A stretch of DNA of 64,000 bases, from NCBI GenBank assembly GCA_017416915.1, contig JAFQAN010000028.1:24130-88129 (forward strand), read 5' to 3'. Under the pieces are notes generated by a model that was not told the origin of the DNA, did no database searches, and saw only the letters and a program-made list of their open reading frames with translations. The DNA comes from Alistipes sp. (GTDB lineage: Bacteria > Bacteroidota > Bacteroidia > Bacteroidales > Rikenellaceae). Both the position numbers and the translations under genes were made by a program. Of this stretch, positions 52,253 to 61,963 are shown in pieces (within the stretch, counting starts at the first letter, position 1; every line of letters starts with the position of its first letter).

Positions 52253-53188
52253 ATGTTGAGTAGAAGATTGCTCAGAGTAAAGGTCGCAAAGAGCCTTTAC
52301 GCACATCTTAAATCGGGTTCTACGAGCCTTCCAGCTTCGCAGAAAAACCTCGTCAGCTCTATCAATAAGGCATACGACCTATACTTTCAGATGATGGCAC
52401 TCATCGTCGAGGTGGCACGTTATGCCGAGAGCCGTCAAGAGCTTGCCAAGCAGAAGAAGTTGCCCACATACGAAGACCTTAACCCCAATCGCCGCTTTGT
52501 CGATAACGGTGTGATACACCTTATAGCAACCAGCGACTCGGTACAGGATGAGATTGCTCGTCGCAAACTCTCGTGGGCAAACTACCCCGACACGATTAAG
52601 GATATTTACAACCGCCTGACGGAGACCGCCTACTACAAGGAGTATATGTCGGCAACAAACAGTTCGTTCTCCGACGACCGCAAGTTTGTCGAGACATTCT
52701 ACACCTCATTGGACGAGGATGAGAGCCTTGCAGAGGTTATCGACGAGATGTCGCTGATGTGGAACGACGACCTCAGCTTTGCGCTCTATATGGTCATCCG
52801 CACCGTCTCAAACCTCAAACAGAGCCACACCGAGGTAAAGGTGTTGCCTCAGTTCAAGAGCGACGAAGACCTTGAATTTGCCAAGGAGCTATTCTCAGCA
52901 TCGCTCTTGCAGTTCGACGAAAATCAGGAGATTATCGACAAATATACCCGCAACTGGGATGTTGAGCGCATAGCCTTTATGGACAACCTCATTATCTCGG
53001 TAGCCATATCGGAGCTTACCTCGTTTGACTCGATACCCGTGAAGGTAACCCTTGACGAGTGGATAGACATCGCCAAGTACTACTCGTCGCCGTCGAGCAG
53101 TACCTTCGTAAATGGCGTTCTCGACAAGATTGTCGTAGAGCTACGCGAGAAGGGCAAGATTAACAAGAGCGGTCGCGGTCTGCTATAA
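52253..53188 (+). CDS. nusB: transcription antitermination factor NusB, long Bacteroidetes form
   Basis: 311 residues, about twice the length of E. coli NusB. The N-terminal half (LRVKVAKSLYAHLKSGSTSLPASQKN) is a second NusB-like helical bundle typical of Bacteroidetes. The C-terminal half has the recognisable NusB end, RNWDVERIAFMDNLIISVAISELTSFDSIPVKVTLDEWIDIAKYYSSPSSSTFVNGVLDKI (here quoted only as a region, residues 228-290). It binds boxA RNA with NusE for rRNA transcription. It follows ffh by 23 bp and the DUF1573 gene starts 2 bp after it. Confidence 0.92.
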   Translation: MLSRRLLRVKVAKSLYAHLKSGSTSLPASQKNLVSSINKAYDLYFQMMALIVEVARYAESRQELAKQKKLPTYEDLNPNRRFVDNGVIHLIATSDSVQDEIARRKLSWANYPDTIKDIYNRLTETAYYKEYMSATNSSFSDDRKFVETFYTSLDEDESLAEVIDEMSLMWNDDLSFALYMVIRTVSNLKQSHTEVKVLPQFKSDEDLEFAKELFSASLLQFDENQEIIDKYTRNWDVERIAFMDNLIISVAISELTSFDSIPVKVTLDEWIDIAKYYSSPSSSTFVNGVLDKIVVELREKGKINKSGRGLL

Positions 53189-53190
53189 TT

Positions 53191-53652
53191 ATGGCTCTTA
53201 GTCGCAAGATAACGCTCGTAGCAGCTGTGGTCGTGGTAGTTGTTGCAACCTACCTCATATACGTTGCAACAACGACCAAGCAGACCACCACCCAAGAGCC
53301 AACAACCGAGGCGAAGAGCGAGTACCAAGGCATCGAGGCAGAGCTACGTAGCGGCAGCGTATGTGAAGTGATAGTTGATTTAGGCTCAGTACCCTACTCA
53401 GCCACAGCGACTAAGCAGATACGCTTTACGAACTGCACCGAGCAGCCGATAGTGCTTCTCGACTACGAGGCGACGTGCCGATGCACGTGGCTGACACTCC
53501 CCTCAGCGCCGATAGCGCCCAACACATACGCCGACGTAGAGCTTACATTCGACTCACGTGGCGAGTTCGGCTCGGTAGGTAACTACCTCTCTATAACCAC
53601 CTCCGACGAGCAGTGCGAGGTGGCAATATGGATGAGCGCAGAGATAGAATAG
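53191..53652 (+). CDS. DUF1573 family protein
   Basis: 153 residues with one N-terminal membrane anchor (TLVAAVVVVVVATYLIYVATT, about 8-28) and a DUF1573 immunoglobulin-like domain: VDLGSVPYSATATKQIRFTN, ATCRCTW (typical Cys pair), YADVELTFDSRG. The family is common in Bacteroidetes envelopes and its function is unknown. It is located after nusB and 197 bp before yajC. Confidence 0.85.
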   Translation: MALSRKITLVAAVVVVVVATYLIYVATTTKQTTTQEPTTEAKSEYQGIEAELRSGSVCEVIVDLGSVPYSATATKQIRFTNCTEQPIVLLDYEATCRCTWLTLPSAPIAPNTYADVELTFDSRGEFGSVGNYLSITTSDEQCEVAIWMSAEIE

Positions 53653-53706
53653 GGTTATAGAAGTGGTCTGTTTGGCAGATTATTTGCGACTTACAACAAA
53701 AATTCA

Positions 53707-53714
53707 TACATTTG
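53707..53714 (+). promoter_or_regulatory. possible yajC -7 box
   Basis: TACATTTG about 134 bp before the yajC ATG. The following leader is purine-rich (runs like AGAGGCAGACA). The distance is long, so the call is weak. Confidence 0.3.
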
Positions 53715-53848
53715 TCTCCGCATACAAGAGAGCAAACAGAGGCAGACAAGAGGACAAATAGAGAACAAACCGATAGCAAACAGAAGCCGACAGAGGCAGA
53801 CAGATATACTAAATGTGCAAACAACTAATAATTAAACAATAGAAAACT

Positions 53849-54268
53849 ATGGAATTACTTTTTATCGACGGTGAGGTAACCACTATCAACGAGGCTCCCG
53901 TACAGAATGTCGAGAACGTAGCTAATACCGAGCAGCCCGCACCCGCGGCAGATGCTGCAACACAGCAGGCTCCCGAGCAGCCCGCAGGTAGCGGTATGGG
54001 CTTTTGGCTGATGATTATCGCGATGATTGCGATTATGTACTTTTTTATGTGGCGTCCCGAGTCTAAGCGTCGTAAGCAGATGCAGAAGTTCCGCGAGGGC
54101 TTGAAGAAGGGCGACAAGATTATCACCGCAGGTGGTATCTATGGCGTTATCAAGGAGGTACACGAGACCAGCCTTTTGATTGAGGTTGATAGCAACGTAA
54201 CATTGCGTATCGACAAGAATATGGTTGTAGGCGATCCTACACAGGGCGTTATCGACAACGCGAAGTAG
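53849..54268 (+). CDS. yajC: preprotein translocase subunit YajC
   Basis: 139 residues. After an unusual 45-residue N-terminal part rich in Ala, Pro and Gln, one membrane helix (FWLMIIAMIAIMYFFM, about 53-68) carries the YajC signature with RPESKRRKQMQKFREGLKKGD and ITAGGIYGVIKEV. It belongs to the SecDF-YajC accessory complex of the Sec translocon. Transcribed alone and ended by a strong hairpin. Confidence 0.93.
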   Translation: MELLFIDGEVTTINEAPVQNVENVANTEQPAPAADAATQQAPEQPAGSGMGFWLMIIAMIAIMYFFMWRPESKRRKQMQKFREGLKKGDKIITAGGIYGVIKEVHETSLLIEVDSNVTLRIDKNMVVGDPTQGVIDNAK

Positions 54269-54291
54269 TCTGCACTACACCCATTTCAAAC

Positions 54292-54328
54292 AGTATAGCC
54301 TGCCTCACTCGGCAGGCTATACTATTTG
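54292..54328 (+). terminator. yajC terminator
   Basis: AGTATAGCCTGCC (54292-54304) pairs with GGCAGGCTATACT (54311-54323), a perfect 13-bp stem, between convergent yajC and the hexosaminidase gene. Confidence 0.8.
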
Positions 54329-54353
54329 TAGCCATATACAGCTCTTCGCACCC

Positions 54354-56522
54354 TTACAGCAAAGGATATATCGTCGGCGGCTGTATCGACACCCACGACG
54401 CCCCGTTACCCTTCGAGGTGGATGTTATGCGCACCGCCTTAATCGCGCGCGTAGGATACATAATATAGAAGACACCATCCTCCAACTCCCCCACTCGTTC
54501 AAAGGAGCTACCATCGTAGCTAACCTCCACATAGCCATTCTCGATATTGTAGCGCGGTAGCTGGAAGTTGCCCGTAGCAACCTTCATACGTCGGCACATC
54601 ACAGGCCTCTCAAACGTATATTGCACCCAATCTCCGACATCTGCCGAGCGGGTGGTGCGTGCCAAGCGACCATACTCCTCAGCCCTCTCGAACGAGAAAC
54701 GTTCGCTACTACCCATCGACGAGGTAAGCTTAAAGGTGGGCGTGATGGTGCGGAAGTGTGCCGCCACAGCAGCCTCCGCCGACGCTGCCCTACCACGACG
54801 TGCCACAAACGAGTACTCGGCAGGTGCCGTGGTCTCGATAGGCGCGGTATAGAGCATCTCAACCTCCATTGGCTCACGCTTATAATATATGTCGCTGCCA
54901 TCATCAACTGAGGCAGTAAGCATACCATCGGCATAGCTAACCGAGGGAGGCACAAGACGATAGGCTATGCCCATACAATCCATTCTATCGTAGTGCGCAA
55001 CCAACCGAGCGTAGAACTCCTCCCAACTGCGCTCATCGCTACTCGACCACGCTGTCTCGGCAAAGGCGACCATACGCGGGAAGGTCTGATAGTGCAGATA
55101 GTCGGCACTCTCGGGGTTGTGCGAGAGGTATATCTCGCTGAAAAACGACGACTCCAAGCCTACGACATTTGCCATCTCCGCTTCGGTGAAGCCCACCTTC
55201 CGAGGTGTAAACTCATAGACCTTGCGGGCATCGAATATCGCCGCCCAATCGTGTCCTGGCTCTCGTGGCGTCTGCTTCATATCGAAGTAGAAGTATTGAC
55301 CTGGCATAACCACCGTAGAGTAGCCCTTAGCCGCCGCCTTACGGCACTCCGCAACACCCTCCCAGCCATATACACGTGTCGAGGGCGGCAGATGTCCGCC
55401 ATCAATAGCCTCGTTCCATACCGACGCCACCTTGCCGTGCGATGCCACCATATTGGCTATGCGTGTCATAAAGTATGCCTGCAACTGCTTAGTATCGCTC
55501 ATCCCCTGCGCCACCATAAATGCCCGACAATCGGGGCAAGAGCGCCACTGCGACATCTCCACCTCGTCGCCGCCTATATGGATATACTTTGTCGGGAAGA
55601 GCTGGCATATCTCGTCGATAACATCTTTGAGCAGCTCGTAGTTTGCCTCCTTCGAGGGGCAGAATGCCGAGCGTGTATCGTAACCCAACGACGCCCTATT
55701 GCTCGGCGTATAGCCACACAATATCTCGGGGTGTATCGATGCCATACAGAGGCTGTGTCCAGGCAGGTCAATCTCGGGCATAACCTCGATATTGCGTACC
55801 GCAGCATACTCTATAATCTCGCGCATATCCTCCTGCGTGTAGTAGCCGCCCCAACGCTCATTCCAGCGTCCGTAGCGTGGCTTAACGGGGCTGTCGCCAC
55901 CACGGAAGCCTCCCACCTCGGCAAGTTCGGGATGCGACTTTATCTCTATGCGCCACCCCTCGTCATCGGTAAGATGCAGACGCAGAACATTTATCTTATG
56001 GTATGCCAAAAGGTCGATATACGCCTTTACCGCCTCCTTATCTATCCACGTACGCGCCACATCGAGCATAAAGCCACGGTGCGAGAAGCGTGGGGCATCT
56101 TCGATAACACACTCCTCGACACGGTATCGCTTCGCAGGCACACCTCCGAACACCTCGTTGGGCATAAGCTGCATCAGCGTAACGATGCCATTGAAGACAC
56201 CTCCATAGCCTCCACCCGTGATTGTAATCTGCGGCCGCCCCACATAGAGACGATACTGCTCCGTAGCAAAGTCTTCGTCCAACGATAGTAGTATATCCGC
56301 CTCCGCATCGCCACTATACTTCGCACCAAGCCGCTCGGCAAGATAGCGAGCTGCGGGCATTAGCGTATCATCCGTATAGCCTATCGTAGCGCTGCCGTCC
56401 AGCTCCACAAAGCCATTTGCGGGGAGATAGTATTGAGGTGTAGGCACAACCACACGCTGTGCCTCAGCCGAATTAGTCCACGCCATAAGCAGCGTTACGG
56501 CAAGCAAAAGGTATCGTCTCAT
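54354..56522 (-). CDS. beta-N-acetylhexosaminidase, GH20
   Basis: 722 residues from ATG 56522 (signal peptide MRRYLLLAVTLLMAWTNSAEA). GH20 domain-2-like N-terminus, then a TIM barrel: LRLHLTDDEGWRIEIKSHPELAEVG, EIDLPGHS, and IHIGGDEVEMSQW with the catalytic Asp-Glu pair near 320. A C-terminal F5/8-type carbohydrate-binding domain is suggested by WVQYTFERPVMCRRMKVATGN. It removes terminal GlcNAc or GalNAc from glycans such as mucin or chitobiose. It is exported to the periplasm or surface. Confidence 0.93.
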   Translation of the reverse strand: MRRYLLLAVTLLMAWTNSAEAQRVVVPTPQYYLPANGFVELDGSATIGYTDDTLMPAARYLAERLGAKYSGDAEADILLSLDEDFATEQYRLYVGRPQITITGGGYGGVFNGIVTLMQLMPNEVFGGVPAKRYRVEECVIEDAPRFSHRGFMLDVARTWIDKEAVKAYIDLLAYHKINVLRLHLTDDEGWRIEIKSHPELAEVGGFRGGDSPVKPRYGRWNERWGGYYTQEDMREIIEYAAVRNIEVMPEIDLPGHSLCMASIHPEILCGYTPSNRASLGYDTRSAFCPSKEANYELLKDVIDEICQLFPTKYIHIGGDEVEMSQWRSCPDCRAFMVAQGMSDTKQLQAYFMTRIANMVASHGKVASVWNEAIDGGHLPPSTRVYGWEGVAECRKAAAKGYSTVVMPGQYFYFDMKQTPREPGHDWAAIFDARKVYEFTPRKVGFTEAEMANVVGLESSFFSEIYLSHNPESADYLHYQTFPRMVAFAETAWSSSDERSWEEFYARLVAHYDRMDCMGIAYRLVPPSVSYADGMLTASVDDGSDIYYKREPMEVEMLYTAPIETTAPAEYSFVARRGRAASAEAAVAAHFRTITPTFKLTSSMGSSERFSFERAEEYGRLARTTRSADVGDWVQYTFERPVMCRRMKVATGNFQLPRYNIENGYVEVSYDGSSFERVGELEDGVFYIMYPTRAIKAVRITSTSKGNGASWVSIQPPTIYPLL

Positions 56523-56665
56523 AGCTATCAATTATTTTCACAAATTTAGCTATTTCTTCGCTATTTAACAACACTGCGACATCTAAAACGCCACTACACA
56601 CAAAGAAAAGACCCCGCAGCCACAGCCACGAGGTCTATACAAGTTAGTCAGACTAACATCGAGAG

Positions 56666-57934
56666 CTACATATCCACTTCGCCCTCCTCGTCAATCCACG
56701 GAACATACTTCATATCGGCAGTCGTCATCGCCTCGACCTGTTCGTCGGTAAGCAGTGCATCATTACCATTCTCAAACTCCAAGTCCGAGAAACGGCTGAT
56801 GGTAAGCTGATACGACGCGTAGTCATCGGCATTACCTGCGTAGGTCGATTGCTGAGCATAGATGCCATATATGGCAGTGATGTCTGCCACCTCGCCATCC
56901 TTGCACACATTGCGACGTGCAAAGCGCGAGTAGCCACTCGTACGCAGAGCATATACACCGTGAGCCGAACATACCGTAGCCTCTTCGTCATATACAAAGA
57001 GTACCGAGCCATAGAGGCTACGACCCGTAATCTCCTCCTTGAAAGCCCAGTGATACCAACCCTTCGACACCGTAGGACGAGGGTCGCTATACAACCAGCT
57101 CGGGTAGATATTTTCGAACGAGCCACTCTTCATAGCTGGGTTAGTAACGCCATCTTGGTTGGGTACGCCCGCATAACGGCACTTCAAGTCGTTGAAGCGC
57201 ATAAGGCGGCCAAACATCAACTCGCGCTGCACCATAGAGCGTGTGCCACCCTTACCGTTATCGACATCGATTCTGCCCGTGCCGAAGACTTCGAGGTAGT
57301 TGTCAGGCGTAACGTTGATAACATCCACCGACTTAGGGTCTGCCTGCCAAGCCTCGTAGCTACCCATATTAATCTCATCCTGCTCGCCAGCGAAGACGTG
57401 GCGGTCGATGACCTCCTGCAACTCAATATTAGAGTTTGCATAGAACTTATGCTCGCCCGCCTTGTTGTACGATTCCGAAGGCTCAGCGCCAAGCGACAAC
57501 ATCATACGGTAGTTACCCAAGTACAAGCCTGAGAGGCGAACATACACCCACGAGCCATACTTATAGCGCAGACCTACGTTGTTGTTTAGTTTAAGCTCGA
57601 TACCCGAGGTGTGGTCCTGAATATGGAGCGACTTATAGACATTTCCCTCGTCATCATCCGAGATAACCTTACCCTTAATATAGAGGTCATCCTCGATAAG
57701 CAGGTACTTTGTATTGGTCCAACCGCTATTTACGCCATTGTGGCTTATCTGACCGAACTCGTCGATATACATCCCCTTCAATTCGGCGATGGTGATGTAC
57801 TTCGACTCGGGGAATTGTGCCTCAAAACGGCTATCTGTCATCACCTCACGAGGAGCGACAGTGTCGTGTTTTTCGTAGCAACCGACCGCCATAAGAGCGA
57901 CCGTCATAAATGCAAATATCTTTGTAAGTTTCAT
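56666..57934 (-). CDS. DUF5689 family lipoprotein
   Basis: 422 residues with lipobox LMAVGCYEK (Cys19). The region 45-150 (ITIAELKGMYIDEFGQI, YIKGKVISDDDEGNVYKSLHIQDHTSGIELKLNN) is the DUF5689 domain, an OB-like fold. OB folds often bind nucleic acids or oligosaccharides. The C-terminal half (about 240-420) is a second beta-rich domain with FARRNVCKDGEVADITAIYGIYAQQSTYAG. It is 19 bp downstream of the TonB-dependent receptor, where a SusD-like partner would usually stand, so it may be the surface-binding partner of that receptor. Confidence 0.8.
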   Translation of the reverse strand: MKLTKIFAFMTVALMAVGCYEKHDTVAPREVMTDSRFEAQFPESKYITIAELKGMYIDEFGQISHNGVNSGWTNTKYLLIEDDLYIKGKVISDDDEGNVYKSLHIQDHTSGIELKLNNNVGLRYKYGSWVYVRLSGLYLGNYRMMLSLGAEPSESYNKAGEHKFYANSNIELQEVIDRHVFAGEQDEINMGSYEAWQADPKSVDVINVTPDNYLEVFGTGRIDVDNGKGGTRSMVQRELMFGRLMRFNDLKCRYAGVPNQDGVTNPAMKSGSFENIYPSWLYSDPRPTVSKGWYHWAFKEEITGRSLYGSVLFVYDEEATVCSAHGVYALRTSGYSRFARRNVCKDGEVADITAIYGIYAQQSTYAGNADDYASYQLTISRFSDLEFENGNDALLTDEQVEAMTTADMKYVPWIDEEGEVDM

Positions 57935-57953
57935 AGTCGTACTTGTTTAGCGG

Positions 57954-60881
57954 TTAGAAACGGAAATAGATGTTAAGATAGTAGTTCAGACCATTCATAT
58001 AGAAATACTTAGAGTCGAAACGCGAATATGTTGTCGGCTTCTGGACGATTTGCAAGTCGCCATTAGTATCGGGGAAGAGGATGGGGTCCGAAATCTTGTT
58101 CAGACGCATCTGCTCGTAGCCTCCCGTACGGATAGTTTGGTTATTAAGGATGTTATTTACCGAAAGGCTGAAACCAAGCGTGTACTTATACTTAATATAC
58201 CAGTTCTTGCCGATGCTTGCGCTGAGCGTATAGGCGTGACCCAAGTCCTCCTGCTGACGAATACCGTCTATAATGTCCACGACATAGGCCTTCTGACGAC
58301 CCGTTTCGAGGTTTTGGAAGTCGTAGATGCGCATAAGCTCCTCGGTGAGGTACTGCGTACGATACATCGGGTTCATCGAGAGGTACAGGCGGTCGTAGAA
58401 GTTGAAGTCGAGCGATGCAAACCAGTTCTTAGGACCACGGAAGTTAAGACCCACGTTCACAGCAGTCTGCGGCGTACTCTCAACCTTCATACCCTTCCAA
58501 TTTACCACGCTATTAACAACGTCGGTAGCCGAGTTATCAATCATCTGCGTAAACTTGGGATTAGAGGCATAGATATAGTCGCCATAGCTTACAGCACCCT
58601 GGAACGACAAGCCCCAAGCGATAGGCACGTTGAAGCCCAACTCAACACCCATATAACGCTTGTCGATACCCGACATAGCGAAGTTGGTAAATGAGCTTTG
58701 AGTATCGTCATAGAACGAGATAACCTTCGACTGGTCGAACATCTTGGTATAGTATGCCGACACACGAGCGCGTATCCACGGCAGACGCAAGTTATAGGTG
58801 ATGTCAGCGCCGTAAATCTTCTCAGGGCTGAGACCTGGGGTAATCTGATTACGTGTACGAGCCGATACGAAGGCGTTGTTGAACGTAGGCGCATTCTGCA
58901 TTGCCGTAGCATTCAACTCCAAAGAGTGAGCGCCCGAGAACTGGTAGCGCAAGTTAGCCTTGACCTTGTAGGTTAGGTTGTTAATCTTCTCCGAGTTGCC
59001 AAACGAGGTCTTGCCAATGTCGCCATTAGCGTTCTTATTCTGGAACAAGCCCTTCTCCCATAGACCCTCACGCCACATCGACGAGAAGCCCACCTCGGCA
59101 CCGATATTTGCCGTGAAGCCACCTGCCGTAATCTCATACATACCCCACAACTGACCCTGACGAACATGAGCGTAGTAGTCGTAACCATACTTGTCGCCCT
59201 CCTTAACCGCCTGAGCGTGTCCGTGTTCGTTGTAGTACGCCATATTGTTCTGATATGACTCCACGTTGCTACCGAAGTCGCGCTCGGCGAACTTATCGAC
59301 ATCCAACCAGTAGTCGCCACCCAACAGGTCCTTAACCGTCGAGTAGTACTCCGTGCGGTTGATACGTGCGCGCACACCCGCCGTGAGCTTCGAGCCGCCA
59401 CGGAAGACGTGGTTGAGCTGCGCCGCAAAGTTGTAGTCAATCTGGTCGGTATGACGCTCCTCAATCATCGCAGAAGCACGATGACCAGTACCATTCTCGG
59501 GGTTTACCTCACCATTGTAGTTATCCTTGATAAGACCGTCAAAGTCGATGTAGCCATCCCAATTCTCGGCGAACTGCTGCATCTTAGCAAGGTCGGTAGC
59601 GAGGTCTGTCTCTGAGAAAGGCAACGTCTTATTGTTGTTCTCGGCAAAGGTATTGAGCAGCAGACGACGCTCCAAACGGTCGCCATAGTACGAAGGTAGC
59701 TTACGGTAGTAGTCGGGACGGGGGTCCTCACCCTTATACCAGGTCAAGGCTGAGTAGCCGTTGAAGCCGAAGCGCACCGAGGTAGCCACCGACAGCGCGG
59801 TATTCTCCGAAATCTGCCAGTTGTAGTTAAGCATAGCGATAGGCTCGTGCATACGTCTCACACGTGCGTTACGCTCCTCGCCAGCCTGCAAACCGACGTT
59901 GGGGTTGTAGTAGTTGTCGCCCCAGAGGTCGTAGGCCTCCTGCGTTGATGCCTGTTGAGCGCCACGTGTTGTAGGCGCACCCATAATTGTCGCCGAGAGG
60001 CGATGACGCGAATTAAAAATCTTCTCTGCCGAGGCGAAGTAGCCGTAGGCGTTGTAATATACGCCGTTCACGTAGCCGTGGTTACCCTGACGCGTCGAGA
60101 ACGAGAAGCCATACGACCAACCGTTATCCAAAGCACCCGAAGCGTAGCTTACCATTACACGATAGCGATACAACTGCATAGAGTTTACGACGCTGGCACG
60201 GAAGCCCTTGCGAAGCTGCGAGGCACGAGCATTGATATTCGTAGTACCCGCTACGCCACCCAAGCCGAAGTCCGACATCGTAAGACCCGAGGTGTTCTCC
60301 TGATTACGTGTAGCATCGTTCAGACCGCTCCACAACGACCACGGACCATAGCTCGTCAGCGCATCGTTAAAGCGGATGCCATTGAGATAGACATCCTGAT
60401 ACTGCGAGTCGTAGCCACGAACGTTGAAGCGCATCTCCGAGAAGCGATACGAAGCGATATTATTGAAAATATCCTTCGACGCCGACAGCGTGGTAGGCAG
60501 CGCCTGCGAATCGCCCGCAGTCTCCACATCGCTATCCAACTCGGCAAATGCCGAATCATCGACAGCAACCACAGCGGCAGGCACCATAACCACCTGCTGC
60601 ATATCGTGGACCATCTCTTTAACACGTACCATAAGTTCGAGGTCCTCGTATTCGGGAGCCTCGACACGAATCTGATACTGACCCGGCGCAAGACCCTCTA
60701 CCGAAAACTCGCCATCTTGGTTTGCAATCACATCGACAGTAACACCCTCAATGGTAATCTTTGCTCCACCGATAGGCGTTCTACCATCACGCGACACAAC
60801 CGTACCCTTCATACCACCCATCTGGGCAAATGCCGAGAGAGCGACAAGGGTACACGCGATTGTAAGTAAAAATTTCTTCAT
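57954..60881 (-). CDS. TonB-dependent outer-membrane receptor
   Basis: 975 residues from ATG 60881. The signal peptide ends at ALSAFAQ; a carboxypeptidase-like regulatory domain follows at about 22-110 (GTVVSRDGRTPIGGAKITIEG), then a plug with ASYRFSEMRFNVRGYDSQYQDVYLNGIRFND, then a 22-strand type barrel ending in YFRF. No SusD homologue follows; DUF5689 does instead. It probably imports a large substrate processed by the nucleases encoded upstream. It begins 17 bp after the EEP gene. Confidence 0.92.
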   Translation of the reverse strand: MKKFLLTIACTLVALSAFAQMGGMKGTVVSRDGRTPIGGAKITIEGVTVDVIANQDGEFSVEGLAPGQYQIRVEAPEYEDLELMVRVKEMVHDMQQVVMVPAAVVAVDDSAFAELDSDVETAGDSQALPTTLSASKDIFNNIASYRFSEMRFNVRGYDSQYQDVYLNGIRFNDALTSYGPWSLWSGLNDATRNQENTSGLTMSDFGLGGVAGTTNINARASQLRKGFRASVVNSMQLYRYRVMVSYASGALDNGWSYGFSFSTRQGNHGYVNGVYYNAYGYFASAEKIFNSRHRLSATIMGAPTTRGAQQASTQEAYDLWGDNYYNPNVGLQAGEERNARVRRMHEPIAMLNYNWQISENTALSVATSVRFGFNGYSALTWYKGEDPRPDYYRKLPSYYGDRLERRLLLNTFAENNNKTLPFSETDLATDLAKMQQFAENWDGYIDFDGLIKDNYNGEVNPENGTGHRASAMIEERHTDQIDYNFAAQLNHVFRGGSKLTAGVRARINRTEYYSTVKDLLGGDYWLDVDKFAERDFGSNVESYQNNMAYYNEHGHAQAVKEGDKYGYDYYAHVRQGQLWGMYEITAGGFTANIGAEVGFSSMWREGLWEKGLFQNKNANGDIGKTSFGNSEKINNLTYKVKANLRYQFSGAHSLELNATAMQNAPTFNNAFVSARTRNQITPGLSPEKIYGADITYNLRLPWIRARVSAYYTKMFDQSKVISFYDDTQSSFTNFAMSGIDKRYMGVELGFNVPIAWGLSFQGAVSYGDYIYASNPKFTQMIDNSATDVVNSVVNWKGMKVESTPQTAVNVGLNFRGPKNWFASLDFNFYDRLYLSMNPMYRTQYLTEELMRIYDFQNLETGRQKAYVVDIIDGIRQQEDLGHAYTLSASIGKNWYIKYKYTLGFSLSVNNILNNQTIRTGGYEQMRLNKISDPILFPDTNGDLQIVQKPTTYSRFDSKYFYMNGLNYYLNIYFRF

Positions 60882-60898
60882 ATAATAGGTATTAAACA

Positions 60899-61936
60899 TT
60901 ATTTACTTATGTAAATATATACGGGGAAGTGGTCGCTGAAACCATTTTGGAAGTTGTTGGTAACAAACGTACGCAAGGGATAGCCCTTGTACTGACCCTC
61001 CTGCTGTATCATATATGGACGCGAGAAGATGTTACCCCAATACTTCATACCCTTGCCCTTGACTAAGTGATACTCGCCATTCGAAGCGTTCACCAAGTTC
61101 TCCGTAACGCAGATATTATCGAAGAGGTTCCACGCATCCTGATAAGCCAACGTACCTAAGCCAGCGCGCAACATCTGGTTGAATGGGTTAAAGAAATCAC
61201 CCGTCTCCAAATCCTTAATCTTGCCCTTAGCGCCCATAGTCTCAACGATGCTCGAATCGGTAGCATCATCGTTAAAGTCGCCCATCACGATAACCTTTGT
61301 AGCGGGATTCTCTCTAAGGACCGAGTCCTTAATCTCGCGAATCTGCTTGGCACAAGCCTCACGCTTAAATGCCGAAGCCTCCTTGCCGCCCAAGCGCGAA
61401 GGCCAGTGCGATACGAGGAAGTAGAAGGGCTCATCGTCAATAGTACCCCACATCACCACTAAGTCTCGGGTGCGGAAGTCGGGCAACTCCTCGACTACTA
61501 GCTTGATATTATCGGCACCCTCCAACTTGAAGACGTCGGCGCGATAGAGGAATGCACAGTCCACGCCACGAGCATCGGGCGAGTCGAAGTGGCAGATACG
61601 GTAGTTTGCGCCACGCAACTTGGGCTGCATAACCAAGTCCTCCAATACCGAGCGATTCTCAATCTCCGAAACGCCTATCACGATAGGATATTCGCGCTGA
61701 ATAGCCGAGATGTCGAACAACACACGCTCCAAGTTCGATAGCTTCTTCTGATACTTAACTTCGTTCCACTGCTTAACACCCTCGGGCGTGAACTCCTCGT
61801 CGTGTGTCTCTGGGTCATCGTAGATGTCGAAGAGGTTCTCCAAGTTGTAGAACGCCACCGCGTACGGCTTCTGCTGTGCCACAACCGTCGTAGCAGCAAA
61901 AAGCACAACTGAGAGTAATAACAACAATTTTTTCAT
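60899..61936 (-). CDS. exported endonuclease/exonuclease/phosphatase family protein
   Basis: 345 residues with signal peptide (LLLLLSVVLFAATTVVAQ). All EEP signatures are present: VAFYNLENLFD, GVSEIENRSVLEDL (metal Glu), FLVSHWPSRLGG (His), VIVMGDFNDDATD (Asp and Asn) and the final GFSDHFPVYIYI (Asp-His). Members cleave DNA, RNA or phosphodiesters in lipids. The export signal and position between a nuclease and a TonB receptor point to extracellular nucleic acid or phosphoester breakdown. Confidence 0.9.
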   Translation of the reverse strand: MKKLLLLLSVVLFAATTVVAQQKPYAVAFYNLENLFDIYDDPETHDEEFTPEGVKQWNEVKYQKKLSNLERVLFDISAIQREYPIVIGVSEIENRSVLEDLVMQPKLRGANYRICHFDSPDARGVDCAFLYRADVFKLEGADNIKLVVEELPDFRTRDLVVMWGTIDDEPFYFLVSHWPSRLGGKEASAFKREACAKQIREIKDSVLRENPATKVIVMGDFNDDATDSSIVETMGAKGKIKDLETGDFFNPFNQMLRAGLGTLAYQDAWNLFDNICVTENLVNASNGEYHLVKGKGMKYWGNIFSRPYMIQQEGQYKGYPLRTFVTNNFQNGFSDHFPVYIYISK

Positions 61937-61963
61937 AGTTCGTTATAAAGTTTTGGTTTTATT

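Noticed and set aside
54993-56288. A 431-codon frame opposite the GH20 gene
   Set aside because: It is the antisense shadow of a clear hexosaminidase; GC-rich codons of this genome often leave the opposite strand open.
59955-60869. A 304-codon plus-strand frame opposite the TonB receptor
   Set aside because: Antisense shadow; no family features and the receptor is certain.
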